Positions 16,084-24,342 of a stretch of 36,551 bases of DNA are shown here, piece by piece. Position 1 is the stretch's first letter. Each line of letters begins with the position of its first letter. The position numbers and the translations under genes were made by a program. This DNA is from Thermoplasmata archaeon (GTDB lineage Archaea > Thermoplasmatota > E2 > DHVEG-1). Below the pieces are notes generated by a model. The model was given only the letters and a program-made list of their open reading frames with translations, was not told the origin of the DNA and made no database searches. The stretch lies in NCBI GenBank assembly GCA_020054475.1, contig JAHWGJ010000018.1, forward strand, positions 1 through 36,551, given 5' to 3'.

Positions 16084-17295
16084 ATGAAAAATATTAGGAA
16101 TTCATTTATTAAAATCACTTCAACCTGTATAATATTATTATTTTTATTGTCATCAATGACAGTTTTTGAAGCAAAAATAATTGATAATAAATATGAATCT
16201 TATGCTTCACAAAAAACAATTTTAACACCTAATACTACTTATGAAGGTGTGCTTCGAATATATATTGCCGAGCCCGTTTCTAGATGGAACATGTATGATG
16301 GAGAGCCATATCATTATGGTTTTTTAGATTTTGCATATAATGATGAAATACTTATTGACTATGAAGATACTAAAGAAGATACAATAATATGGGATGGAGA
16401 TGTTGAAGAAAGCAATGTAATAGTAATTGCATCGGTTTTCAATACTAAAAAATATACGGGTTATGCTTACCCCCCATCAGGAAACAAGTTCGATGCCCAT
16501 TTTGTTGATGCGACAGCGGGATCTATACCTGGCAATACAGGTTACAATATAGTAAAAAATAATTTTACCCATACAGTATTTATTGAGGAAGGTACAGCAA
16601 CCTGGTGTCATAATTGTCCGGATATGGCAAATAAGTTAAATGATCTATATAAAACTAGTGAATATCCATTTTTTTTTATATCATTAATATCCGATGAAAA
16701 CGAAGATGCAAATTCTAGATTAACTAACGATTATAATGTTTATGGATACCCTGCTGGATTTTTTGATGGTGGAAAACATGTAATTATTGGTAGTGGCGTA
16801 AGCGTAAATGATTATATTTCAATAATTCAATCTTGTGGAGAAAGAAATGCTCATGACATAAATTTAACATTATCAGTAGAATGGCTAGGTGATGGAAATC
16901 TAGAAATATCATTTTCAATAACAAATAATGAAATAGTAGAAAATGTTTCACCCGAAATCCCTATAATAGATGGTCCATTAGAAGCAAAAACTGGAGAAAA
17001 TGTTGAATATACAATTAATTCAAATGATCCAGATGGAGATAACATATATTATTATGTTGAATGGGGTGATAATGAAATAGATGATTGGTTTGGTCCATTT
17101 GAATCAGGATCAGACGTCAAAATTAACCATCTATGGAATGAAAAGGGAGATTATCTAATAAAAGTAAAAGCTAAAGATACAGAAAATAGTGAAAGTGATT
17201 GGGGTACAATTGAAGTTAAAATGCCACTTTATTATACTAATTTAAAAATTATAATACTATTAGAGAAAATATTTGAAATAATTGAAGTTTATTAA
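16084..17295 (+). CDS. Secreted thioredoxin-like protein with PKD-type domain
   Basis: About 403 residues from the ATG at 16084, chosen because GGAG (16073-16076) precedes it at good spacing; the TTG at 16060 adds eight unlikely residues. A signal helix is followed by a thioredoxin/TlpA-like domain with TWCHNC (Cys175 and Cys178) and a Pro in GYPAGFF at the position of the family's cis-Pro. A PKD or Ig-like domain (about 290-385) follows, with DPDGDNIYYYVEWGDNE and LWNEKGDYLIKVKAKD. A short hydrophobic tail with LLEKIFEIIEVY ends the protein. Extracellular disulfide exchange on secreted proteins is a reasonable role. The same W-x-x-x-G-x-Y/F-x-x-x-V-K-A module ends the protein at the right window edge. 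Confidence 0.75.
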   Translation: MKNIRNSFIKITSTCIILLFLLSSMTVFEAKIIDNKYESYASQKTILTPNTTYEGVLRIYIAEPVSRWNMYDGEPYHYGFLDFAYNDEILIDYEDTKEDTIIWDGDVEESNVIVIASVFNTKKYTGYAYPPSGNKFDAHFVDATAGSIPGNTGYNIVKNNFTHTVFIEEGTATWCHNCPDMANKLNDLYKTSEYPFFFISLISDENEDANSRLTNDYNVYGYPAGFFDGGKHVIIGSGVSVNDYISIIQSCGERNAHDINLTLSVEWLGDGNLEISFSITNNEIVENVSPEIPIIDGPLEAKTGENVEYTINSNDPDGDNIYYYVEWGDNEIDDWFGPFESGSDVKINHLWNEKGDYLIKVKAKDTENSESDWGTIEVKMPLYYTNLKIIILLEKIFEIIEVY

Positions 17296-17396
17296 AACAT
17301 TACCACCTATTATAATTATTTTATTAAATTATATAACATTTTGTGATAACTTTATTAATAACATATGTTATTCAGATAAAAAATGGAGCGTAAAAT

Positions 17397-17924
17397 ATGG
17401 CAAGAAGTAGTATAAACCAGATTGAAAAAGATGAAATAAAAATAATTACAGAATTAAAGAAAAACGCCCGGGAAAGTATTGACAAAATTGCTCATCGATG
17501 TAAGTTTTCAAGACAAAAAGTCTGGAGAATAATGAACAAACTTGAAGAGAGCAAAAAAGTCTGGGGATATACAACAGTTACTGATGATGAAAAATTAGGG
17601 TTAAAAAAATTTTTTATTTTAATAAAAAGAACGACTACACCTTTATCAGATGATCTAGCTGAAAAAATCATAAGCAGAGAGGCAGAGAAAAAAGCTCTTG
17701 AAGATGGAGTTGTAATTGATAATAGTTTTTTTGTACACGGAAAATATGATTGGATTATATGTTTTACCGCAAATGACATCAAACATGCTAAAAAATTTTC
17801 AGATCTAATTCAAAAAAGCTATCATGGCCATATAGCTGACAGTACATTACTAGAAACTCTATTTCCAATTAGATACAATGGTATTTTAAATCCAAATAAA
17901 GAGAAATTAAAGGATTTTTTATAA
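17397..17924 (+). CDS. Lrp/AsnC-family transcription regulator
   Basis: A 175-residue protein with an N-terminal winged helix (about 8-65: ELKKNARESIDKIAHRCKFSRQKVWRIMNKLEE) and a C-terminal RAM-like ligand-binding domain (about 70-165). The order and length fit Lrp/AsnC or a near relative. The target genes and effector are unknown. It is transcribed convergently with the mevalonate operon and follows the thioredoxin-like gene by about 100 bp, so its own promoter is likely (AT-rich stretch at about 17315-17345). Confidence 0.8.
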   Translation: MARSSINQIEKDEIKIITELKKNARESIDKIAHRCKFSRQKVWRIMNKLEESKKVWGYTTVTDDEKLGLKKFFILIKRTTTPLSDDLAEKIISREAEKKALEDGVVIDNSFFVHGKYDWIICFTANDIKHAKKFSDLIQKSYHGHIADSTLLETLFPIRYNGILNPNKEKLKDFL

Positions 17925-17969
17925 AATAGAATAAAATAATTGAAGAAAAAATAATTATGTAGTCTAATT

Positions 17970-18353
17970 TCAAACAATTTCCACTATTCCTTTATCTGCA
18001 TCTAATGATATCTCATCATCATTATTAATTTTGCTAATATCAATTTTATCTATACAAGGAATTCCTGCAAGAATTACCCCTGTTGCTACTATTGTCTCTG
18101 TTTCTTCATTAATGATACCTAAAGGTGAAACATTATTTTTTTTTAATCCATAGATTACATACGATCCAACAGTAGAACCTTTTCCACATGGGAACACTAA
18201 TATTTTATTTTTAATACATTTACCTTCAAGGGGATGATTTTTTTCAATTATTATACCAGTTTCAAGATCTACACCACCATAAAACCCAATAGGTTCCTTT
18301 GAAACTATAGCAGCACCTTTACATTTTCCAGGAGAGATTATTCTACCTTTCAT
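17970..18353 (-). CDS. Phosphomevalonate dehydratase small subunit (aconitase X swivel domain)
   Basis: A 127-residue protein of the aconitase X small-subunit (DUF126-like) family: GRIISPGKCKGAA at the start, then FPCGKGSTVGSYV (about 54-66), whose Ser is in the substrate-binding loop, and a C-terminal D-A-D-K-G-I-V-E. Together with the large subunit it should convert (R)-5-phosphomevalonate to trans-anhydromevalonate 5-phosphate, as shown for the Aeropyrum pernix enzyme. Its ATG overlaps the stop of the large-subunit gene by 4 bp. It is the last gene of the operon, converging on the Lrp-type gene. Confidence 0.88.
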   Translation of the reverse strand: MKGRIISPGKCKGAAIVSKEPIGFYGGVDLETGIIIEKNHPLEGKCIKNKILVFPCGKGSTVGSYVIYGLKKNNVSPLGIINEETETIVATGVILAGIPCIDKIDISKINNDDEISLDADKGIVEIV

Positions 18354-19534
18354 ATTGCTTCCTCAACTAACTTATCAATATTAGCAAATACTACCTTCTG
18401 TTTGCAGAAACCTGGCAGATAATTTGCAGCTTTACCAGAGTTAACTCCAGTTACATTATAACCCATATTTTCAATAGGTGAAACAACCATACAAGTATCA
18501 GATACAATATGCCCTCCAGCTTTTTCAATTACATCGGTATACTCCATTCTATCTGCTGCTTCCTTCATTAATCTTGAAGTACAAATCCAAATAGGTATTT
18601 TCAATTTTTTACCTTTAATTTTTTCGCAAATTGATGAAATCTCTCTAAGTGAAGCATGGGGGCAACCAAAAATAACAATATCTGGTTTTTCATTTGAATT
18701 TAAATTTTCATAAGTATCATTCAATTCCTTTTTTCCAATTTCAATTGTTTCTAAATCTTTTTTATTTATAAGATCAGCTTCAGGTGTTAATCCCTCTATA
18801 TGATAAAGTGCTACTGCTCCAGAAGCTGCCATTGCAGCACCAAGTGATTTTAATTGATCCGTATCTCCATTATTGATACCTGTGAAATAGGGGATTTTAT
18901 TTTTGACTGTTTTTCCTACTAAAAAACCTAAAGCACCAAAATCTGAATTATATACTAAATCAGTATTTACTTTAATTCTAACATTAGGTTGTCTATTTTC
19001 CCATAAATGTAATCCATAATTAGCAGTCCTTCCACATATTGCTGCCGCCAGTGCAGATGGACCTCCCTCTCTATTTGTCCGAGCCCCTATTACTGAATTT
19101 GAAAATGATACAGCCGATGATTCTGACCATGCAATATGTTCTCTAAATCTTGGCAAATTTCCAGCTAAATATGGCGTACAAGTTGATGTTATAACTATTC
19201 CCATTTTTTTAAAAGCATTTATTATTCTTAATTGATTTTTTGCAAAATTTTTTGGGAACCCGAGTTTTCTCCAATTTTCTAAATCCATACCCGCTGGATT
19301 CAGATAAGTCAATACTTTTACTTTAGTATTTTTTGATGACATGTCCTCTAAAAATTCTGTTCCTGGATCTCCGATTGATTTATATGAAACTCCTGCAACT
19401 TGAACTGATCCAACTGGTATCATTTTATCTGCACCATAAATATCTCCTAACCGTACTAATAATCGAAACATTCTCTCTTGCACTTCACCCATTTCACCAT
19501 CAAGAATTTTTTCTTCTTCTTTTGTTAAATACAT
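18350..19534 (-). CDS. Phosphomevalonate dehydratase large subunit (aconitase X)
   Basis: A 394-residue aconitase X catalytic subunit. Diagnostic strings are TSTCTPYLAGNLPRFREH (about 116-133), AWSESSAVSFSNSVIGART (about 134-152) and GFCKQKVVF near the end. Cys residues in CTPY, FGCPH and GFC are candidate iron-sulfur ligands. Of the functions known for aconitase X, phosphomevalonate dehydratase is chosen because mevalonate kinase and a UbiD-type decarboxylase are in the same operon; a hydroxyproline-type function would need different neighbours. It overlaps the upstream LpdD-like gene by 10 bp and the small-subunit gene by 4 bp. Confidence 0.9.
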   Translation of the reverse strand: MYLTKEEEKILDGEMGEVQERMFRLLVRLGDIYGADKMIPVGSVQVAGVSYKSIGDPGTEFLEDMSSKNTKVKVLTYLNPAGMDLENWRKLGFPKNFAKNQLRIINAFKKMGIVITSTCTPYLAGNLPRFREHIAWSESSAVSFSNSVIGARTNREGGPSALAAAICGRTANYGLHLWENRQPNVRIKVNTDLVYNSDFGALGFLVGKTVKNKIPYFTGINNGDTDQLKSLGAAMAASGAVALYHIEGLTPEADLINKKDLETIEIGKKELNDTYENLNSNEKPDIVIFGCPHASLREISSICEKIKGKKLKIPIWICTSRLMKEAADRMEYTDVIEKAGGHIVSDTCMVVSPIENMGYNVTGVNSGKAANYLPGFCKQKVVFANIDKLVEEAI

Positions 19535-19842
19535 TTAGCAAGTCTCCTACAATTTTCTACTATTTTATCAATATCTTCCTTTGTTGCATTATCTATATGA
19601 ATTCCGCCAGTAACAATAACTTTAGTATTATATTTTTTGTATACTTTTTCAGCAATTAATTTTAATACAATGTAATCAAAGTGATTTTCTAATCTAATAA
19701 TATTTATTTTTTTATCTGGTTCGCAGATTACCACGCCACCTATGTGTGATTTTTCCCCCCCACCCAATAAATAAACTCTATCATTTCCAATATTATAATT
19801 TTTAATCCAAACTTTATATTTCCCCTTACCTGAGGTAATCAT
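19525..19842 (-). CDS. Small LpdD-like protein linked to the UbiD-type decarboxylase
   Basis: About 105 residues from the ATG at 19842; a TTG at 19851 is possible but adds only three residues. A conserved-looking core has LLGGGEKSHIGGVVICEP (about 26-43) and a C-terminal VTGGIHIDNATKEDIDKIVENC. From memory this matches the LpdD-like family, linked with UbiD-type decarboxylases and proposed to act as a prenylated-flavin chaperone. It overlaps the decarboxylase gene by 17 bp and the dehydratase gene by 10 bp, so it is tightly coupled to both. A role in cofactor handling for anhydromevalonate phosphate decarboxylase is inference. No catalytic motif of a known enzyme is visible. Confidence 0.65.
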   Translation of the reverse strand: MITSGKGKYKVWIKNYNIGNDRVYLLGGGEKSHIGGVVICEPDKKINIIRLENHFDYIVLKLIAEKVYKKYNTKVIVTGGIHIDNATKEDIDKIVENCRRLAKCI

Positions 19843-21136
19843 TAATATCAACTTTTTTATATTTTACAAGTTCATAATTAATTTTATCAATATTACTTGG
19901 TATAGTTGCATCTACTCCTACTTTTGTAGTTAATGTTTTTTTTCCTTTTTCATGTTTACCTGAAGGGTCTAGAGAACTTCCGGGTTGATCAGGAAATATA
20001 TATAAATCTTTATCACCTTGAAATCTTGTAGCAATAGCCCATTCTATTGCATTTGGATCATATATATCAACATCATTATCCACAATAATTACATGCTTCA
20101 TACTTTTATGACCATTAAAAGCAGCATCTATTGCTTTTTTAGGATCATCATCATTTTTTTTATCAATTTGTACTATTCCATGAAGCCAAGACCCGCCTCC
20201 AATTGTTACTAAAACATTTTTGCATTCAACCGCTCGACTTACTTTATCATAAATTGTTGGTTCTTTAGGCATTCCCATTAATGTTTTATGTTCATATCTA
20301 CCTGGAATTAATGCCTGATACATTGCATCCTTTCTATGGGTTATGCAATCTATAACAAATAAAGGTTCCTGTCTTTCAAAATCTCTTGTTTCTGTTAAAT
20401 CAACAAATGGTCCCTCTCGATCTAAATTTTTTGTAAGTCTACCTTCAAAAACAAATTCTGAATGAGCTGGAACTTCTAAATTTTTAGTAACACACTTTAC
20501 CATTGGAGTCTTATCTAGAGCATTTGCGATGCTAAACTCATCAATTCCAGGAGGTGGCCCTAATGATGCTGCTATCATTACAGCAACTGAATTTCCTATG
20601 CATACTGCCATTTCAAGATCATCTTGAATTTTATCATAAGTTGTTCGAGTTTGTCGATTTTTTATGAGACGAGCTGTAAATTTATTCTTATCTATCTCCA
20701 TTAATCTATGATAAGATACATTCCTTCCAGTGTCTCTATCTTTTATTGTTGAAACAGTAGCTGTTGCATATCTACCTCCATCCTCATCCAAATGATATAA
20801 AAGTGGTATTTTTCTTATATCTGGATTATTAATAATAACCTCTTGACAAGGTGCTTCATTGACAATATCTGGTTTTTTTGGGTTTCTTAAAGCCTCTACT
20901 AATTTGAAAAGAAGTTTTTCTTTACTTGTATCTAAACTTTCAGAAATTATATCCCTATTTGAAGTAATTCCTGCAAAAATTGGAAAATCAAATCCTTTAA
21001 CTTTATCAAAAATTATTGGTTTCTCATCATTTGAATATATAATATTGGCTATTTCAAAATCATGAGATACCTCTTTTTTTATTCTTGTTAACTTATCTTC
21101 CTTTTCAAGTTTAGTTAAGAAATCACGAAGCATCAT
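19826..21136 (-). CDS. Anhydromevalonate phosphate decarboxylase (UbiD family)
   Basis: A 436-residue UbiD-family decarboxylase, which uses prenylated FMN. Typical segments are the N-terminal LRDFLTKLEKEDKLTRIKKEV, the cofactor region with SYHRLMEID and the R-x-T-R loop, GPPPGIDEFSIANAL, and EGPFVDLTETRDFERQE with the catalytic acidic residues. The expected product from trans-anhydromevalonate 5-phosphate is isopentenyl phosphate. The assignment rests on the operon with mevalonate kinase and aconitase-X subunits, the same set shown to work in Aeropyrum pernix. Its ATG overlaps the kinase stop (ATGA). The UbiX-type prenyltransferase that makes the cofactor and isopentenyl phosphate kinase are not in this window. 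Confidence 0.88.
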   Translation of the reverse strand: MMLRDFLTKLEKEDKLTRIKKEVSHDFEIANIIYSNDEKPIIFDKVKGFDFPIFAGITSNRDIISESLDTSKEKLLFKLVEALRNPKKPDIVNEAPCQEVIINNPDIRKIPLLYHLDEDGGRYATATVSTIKDRDTGRNVSYHRLMEIDKNKFTARLIKNRQTRTTYDKIQDDLEMAVCIGNSVAVMIAASLGPPPGIDEFSIANALDKTPMVKCVTKNLEVPAHSEFVFEGRLTKNLDREGPFVDLTETRDFERQEPLFVIDCITHRKDAMYQALIPGRYEHKTLMGMPKEPTIYDKVSRAVECKNVLVTIGGGSWLHGIVQIDKKNDDDPKKAIDAAFNGHKSMKHVIIVDNDVDIYDPNAIEWAIATRFQGDKDLYIFPDQPGSSLDPSGKHEKGKKTLTTKVGVDATIPSNIDKINYELVKYKKVDINDYLR

Positions 21137-22083
21137 ATTGCATCTCTCCTTGATGCACCAATAACCGTTTTTAAAGTTTGAAAACCTTCTTTTTCAAAAG
21201 CAGTTGCCACTTCCTCTTGAAGATCTCTTCCTGGCGTTAAAGCAATTATGTTACCACCCAAACCCCCTCCAGTTAATTTTGCACCATATGACCCATGTTC
21301 CCGCGCAATATTAACAAGAAAATCAAGTTCCTTTGTTGAAACTTCAATCTGTTGTAACAACTTATGATTTTCATTCATTAGTTTTCCTAATTCAGCATAA
21401 TCTTCTTCTTTAAAGGCTCTTTTTGCTAAATATGCAATATTTTCAGCTCGGTTAAAAATTTCTTTATATTTTTGAGGATTATTATTTTTTCTTTCTCTTA
21501 CCCCGTTGACTGCTAATTCAGTATTTGCTACTTTACCTGTATTCCCCATAACTACTTCAATTGGGTTTGGAATCTCAATTTTTTCTATTACATTATTATC
21601 TGATTTTTCAAACCATATTAATCCCCCAAATGTTGAAGCAGTGTTATCAACACCTGATGGCGTACCGTGATAACCTTTTTCACCTTCATATGCAATTTCA
21701 TTAATTTCCTCATCTGATAAATTTAGATTATAATAATTGGATAATGCTCTTGCAATAGCAACACATGATGCAGCACTTGCCCCTATACCACTTGCTGCAT
21801 AAAGGTTACCACATAATTCAATATTAACACCTTTTTTTTGAATATCTAAATTCATTTTATTTATAATATTTTCAATTGATATTTTCTGTTGTTCAAGTTT
21901 TCCTTCTTTGTAACCAGGTGTTGCGCCTCTATTGTCATTTAATTCATAACCATTTTTTTGAGAAGAATTAATTTTTGCAATAGTATAATTTCCAATTGCA
22001 GAAACTATTGAAGGTATGCCATAAACAACAAAATGCTCATTAAATAAAATAGCTTTTCCAAAACCTATTCCCTCACTAATCAT
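21133..22083 (-). CDS. mvk: Mevalonate kinase (GHMP family)
   Basis: About 316 residues. GHMP motif 1 is GKAILFNEHFVVYG, motif 2 (ATP loop) AASGIGASAASCVA and motif 3 KLTGGGLGGN. YHGTPSGVDN carries the catalytic Asp seen in mevalonate kinases. The enzyme makes 5-phosphomevalonate, feeding the dehydratase and decarboxylase encoded downstream. The start is set at the ATG at 22083 because a GTGAT ribosome-binding string lies just before it; a GTG at 22092 is the alternative. It opens the operon. An AT-rich TATA-like run (about 22128-22145) lies upstream. Confidence 0.88.
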   Translation of the reverse strand: MISEGIGFGKAILFNEHFVVYGIPSIVSAIGNYTIAKINSSQKNGYELNDNRGATPGYKEGKLEQQKISIENIINKMNLDIQKKGVNIELCGNLYAASGIGASAASCVAIARALSNYYNLNLSDEEINEIAYEGEKGYHGTPSGVDNTASTFGGLIWFEKSDNNVIEKIEIPNPIEVVMGNTGKVANTELAVNGVRERKNNNPQKYKEIFNRAENIAYLAKRAFKEEDYAELGKLMNENHKLLQQIEVSTKELDFLVNIAREHGSYGAKLTGGGLGGNIIALTPGRDLQEEVATAFEKEGFQTLKTVIGASRRDAI

Positions 22084-22222
22084 ATAAATCACATAGCAGC
22101 CATCTAGATATTTCCATTAATTTCGATATATTTTAGAACTATATAACGAAATAATTATTCATTTTTATTTATTATGGTAAAACTCAAATAATGAATATTA
22201 TTTAAAATAATAAAAAATCCAT

Positions 22223-23191
22223 TTATGATGAATATTTAATATTTATTTTTGTCTCAGATAATGAAAGTATGAAACCTATAAAACCAGTAAAAATATCTGT
22301 AATGATGAATCCTAAAAGAGATACTACAAAAATTTCTGCTTCTGGAACTAAAAATAATGTTGAGAACAATATAACCGCGGTTAATTCTCTTGTGCCTAAA
22401 CCTGCAAATGTTATTGGTATAAATCCAACTACATTAGCAATTGGAAATAATAACATAAAATATAGATATGGTATTTCAAGCCCCAATGCAACTACAATAA
22501 GATATTCCTGCGAAAAAATAATAATCCAAGTGAGTATACCTAAGATAACCGGTATGATGAGACCTTTAATTTTTGGAAAATCATAATAAAAAGTATCAAC
22601 AAACTTATAAAAATTATATTTTAATTTATTTGGGATAAGATATTTAATTAGTAAATGAAATAATTTTTCTCCTCTATTTTTTTTAAAAAAATAAATTAGT
22701 ACTAAAGCCATAAAAATAAGCCATATAACAACAATGAAAAAAAGCTCTGGAAAGGTTCCTAAAACTAAAAAAGCACCAATAAAAATCATTGCAAACAAAG
22801 AAATTGAATGAACAATAGTTTCAATTAATGAATTTACAAATAATTTCCCATAAGGTTCACCAGTTTTTTCCTTCATATAAGGTACTCTCATTAATTGACC
22901 TATATACCCTGGAGTGAAGCTCCCATAAAAATATCCAATTAAAAAAATTTTTAAAGATTGGAAAAATGTTAAATCTATATTATGTTCTTTTTGAATTATT
23001 CTCCATACATAATTTCTGATGAAAACTCTTGGCAGAGTAAGAGTTAATGAAATAAGTATAAATAATGGATTAATTAAATAAAATGCATTGATTATTTTTA
23101 TTATATCTAAGTTAAAAATTGTATAAAATAATAAAATTATACCAATAAAAGGTAGAATTTTTTTTATTTTATTAAATAATTTTTGTTTCAA
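22223..23191 (-). CDS. Flippase-like integral membrane protein (LPG-synthase TM family), copy 1
   Basis: A 322-residue protein with about eight transmembrane helices. It has the features of the UPF0104/AglD-like (lysylphosphatidylglycerol synthase transmembrane) family: an early R-N-Y-V-W-R-I-I, then GYFYGSFTPGYIGQLMR (about 85-105) and late FIPITFAGLGTRE (about 255-268). These conserved Gly-Pro-rich loops are typical. Archaeal relatives are fused or linked to glycosyltransferases and are thought to move lipid-linked intermediates. It is divergent from the paralogue at 23358, with about 165 bp between the starts. The mevalonate operon lies downstream; a link through dolichol-type lipids is possible but unproven. 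Confidence 0.8.
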   Translation of the reverse strand: MKQKLFNKIKKILPFIGIILLFYTIFNLDIIKIINAFYLINPLFILISLTLTLPRVFIRNYVWRIIQKEHNIDLTFFQSLKIFLIGYFYGSFTPGYIGQLMRVPYMKEKTGEPYGKLFVNSLIETIVHSISLFAMIFIGAFLVLGTFPELFFIVVIWLIFMALVLIYFFKKNRGEKLFHLLIKYLIPNKLKYNFYKFVDTFYYDFPKIKGLIIPVILGILTWIIIFSQEYLIVVALGLEIPYLYFMLLFPIANVVGFIPITFAGLGTRELTAVILFSTLFLVPEAEIFVVSLLGFIITDIFTGFIGFILSLSETKINIKYSS

Positions 23192-23357
23192 ATAATTTTA
23201 ATGATAATATAAGTTATTTAATATGATTTATTATTAATTAAATTTAAATTGAATTTTATTATACTATATTTTATAGCTAGAATTTATTAATTGTAGTATT
23301 TTTGGATCAAAATAAATTAGATTCCTTTTTATTTAAAAATCTATTACAATAATAAAT

Positions 23358-24332
23358 ATGAATAATATAATGAATCAAAAAATAGTAAATCTCTTATTTC
23401 CAGCAATTGGATTCATTATTTTTATCTATATTATTTTTGATATTGGCATCGAAAAAATTGCTTATACCTTCATATCAATACCAATTTTTTATTATTTAAT
23501 TGCCTTAATTATATTTATTCCACGATTGTATCTAACTTCTTATAAATGGCTAATTATTAGTAAAAAACAAAAATTCAATTTTGATTTGTTTTTTCTTGCT
23601 AAAATATTTTTAAAAACAATGTTTTTTGGGAGTGTTACTCCTGGAGCTATCGGATTACATTTAAGAATATACTATTTAAAAAAAAGAAGTAAAGAATCTA
23701 TTGAAAAATGTCTTACTAATTCTTTAATCGAAACAGGGATTTCTCTCATAGGTAGTCTTTTTTTAGCTTTAATTGGTTCAATAATTTTGTTTAAATATTT
23801 TCCTGAATTTATTCTTATTATATCCTTATTCTTTATTTTCTATGTGATAGTTTTTGTTGTTTTAATATGGAAAAAAGGTGGAAGTAAAATCTTTAATTTC
23901 CTTGTTAGATATTTTATTCCAAATAGATATAGAAGTACTGCATTTAAGTCAATTGATTCTTTATATAAAGATATCCCAAAAATAAGAGATCTTGCTTATC
24001 CTTTCCTTATTGAATTGCTTGTTAGAGTTATTGCAGCATCTCAAGTATATATTATTGCATTAGCATTTTCCATTGATATTCCATATATTTATTTTATATT
24101 AATGAGTTTAATATCTGTTGCATTATCTCATGTATTGCCGATATCAATTGGCGGATTAGGGATTAGAGAGGGAATATTTATTTATTTATTATCAAAATTT
24201 GGTGTAAATTCAGAAATTGCATTTGTAATATCATTAAGCGGTTTTATTGTAAAATTATTGATTCCGGGTTTAGTTGGTTTAATTATACCATTTAGAGAGA
24301 AAGAAAAAATTCATTATAATAAGTTTTATTGA
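23358..24332 (+). CDS. Flippase-like integral membrane protein, copy 2
   Basis: A 324-residue paralogue of the divergent neighbour, with the same helix pattern and motifs: FFGSVTPGAIGLHLR (about 91-105) and VLPISIGGLGIREG (about 257-270). The C-terminus is Lys-rich. Sequence and length follow copy 1 closely, with the invariant Gly and Pro residues kept, so both are probably functional. Having the two copies back to back with a shared AT-rich promoter region (23192-23357) suggests a tandem-inversion duplication. The substrate, probably a lipid or lipid-linked sugar, is unknown. Confidence 0.8.
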   Translation: MNNIMNQKIVNLLFPAIGFIIFIYIIFDIGIEKIAYTFISIPIFYYLIALIIFIPRLYLTSYKWLIISKKQKFNFDLFFLAKIFLKTMFFGSVTPGAIGLHLRIYYLKKRSKESIEKCLTNSLIETGISLIGSLFLALIGSIILFKYFPEFILIISLFFIFYVIVFVVLIWKKGGSKIFNFLVRYFIPNRYRSTAFKSIDSLYKDIPKIRDLAYPFLIELLVRVIAASQVYIIALAFSIDIPYIYFILMSLISVALSHVLPISIGGLGIREGIFIYLLSKFGVNSEIAFVISLSGFIVKLLIPGLVGLIIPFREKEKIHYNKFY

Positions 24333-24342
24333 TAATATATAA

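Noticed and set aside
22083-22118. A short leader peptide frame (MEISRWLL..) overlapping the mevalonate kinase start
   Set aside because: Thirteen codons with no ribosome-binding site and no sign of selection; likely chance.
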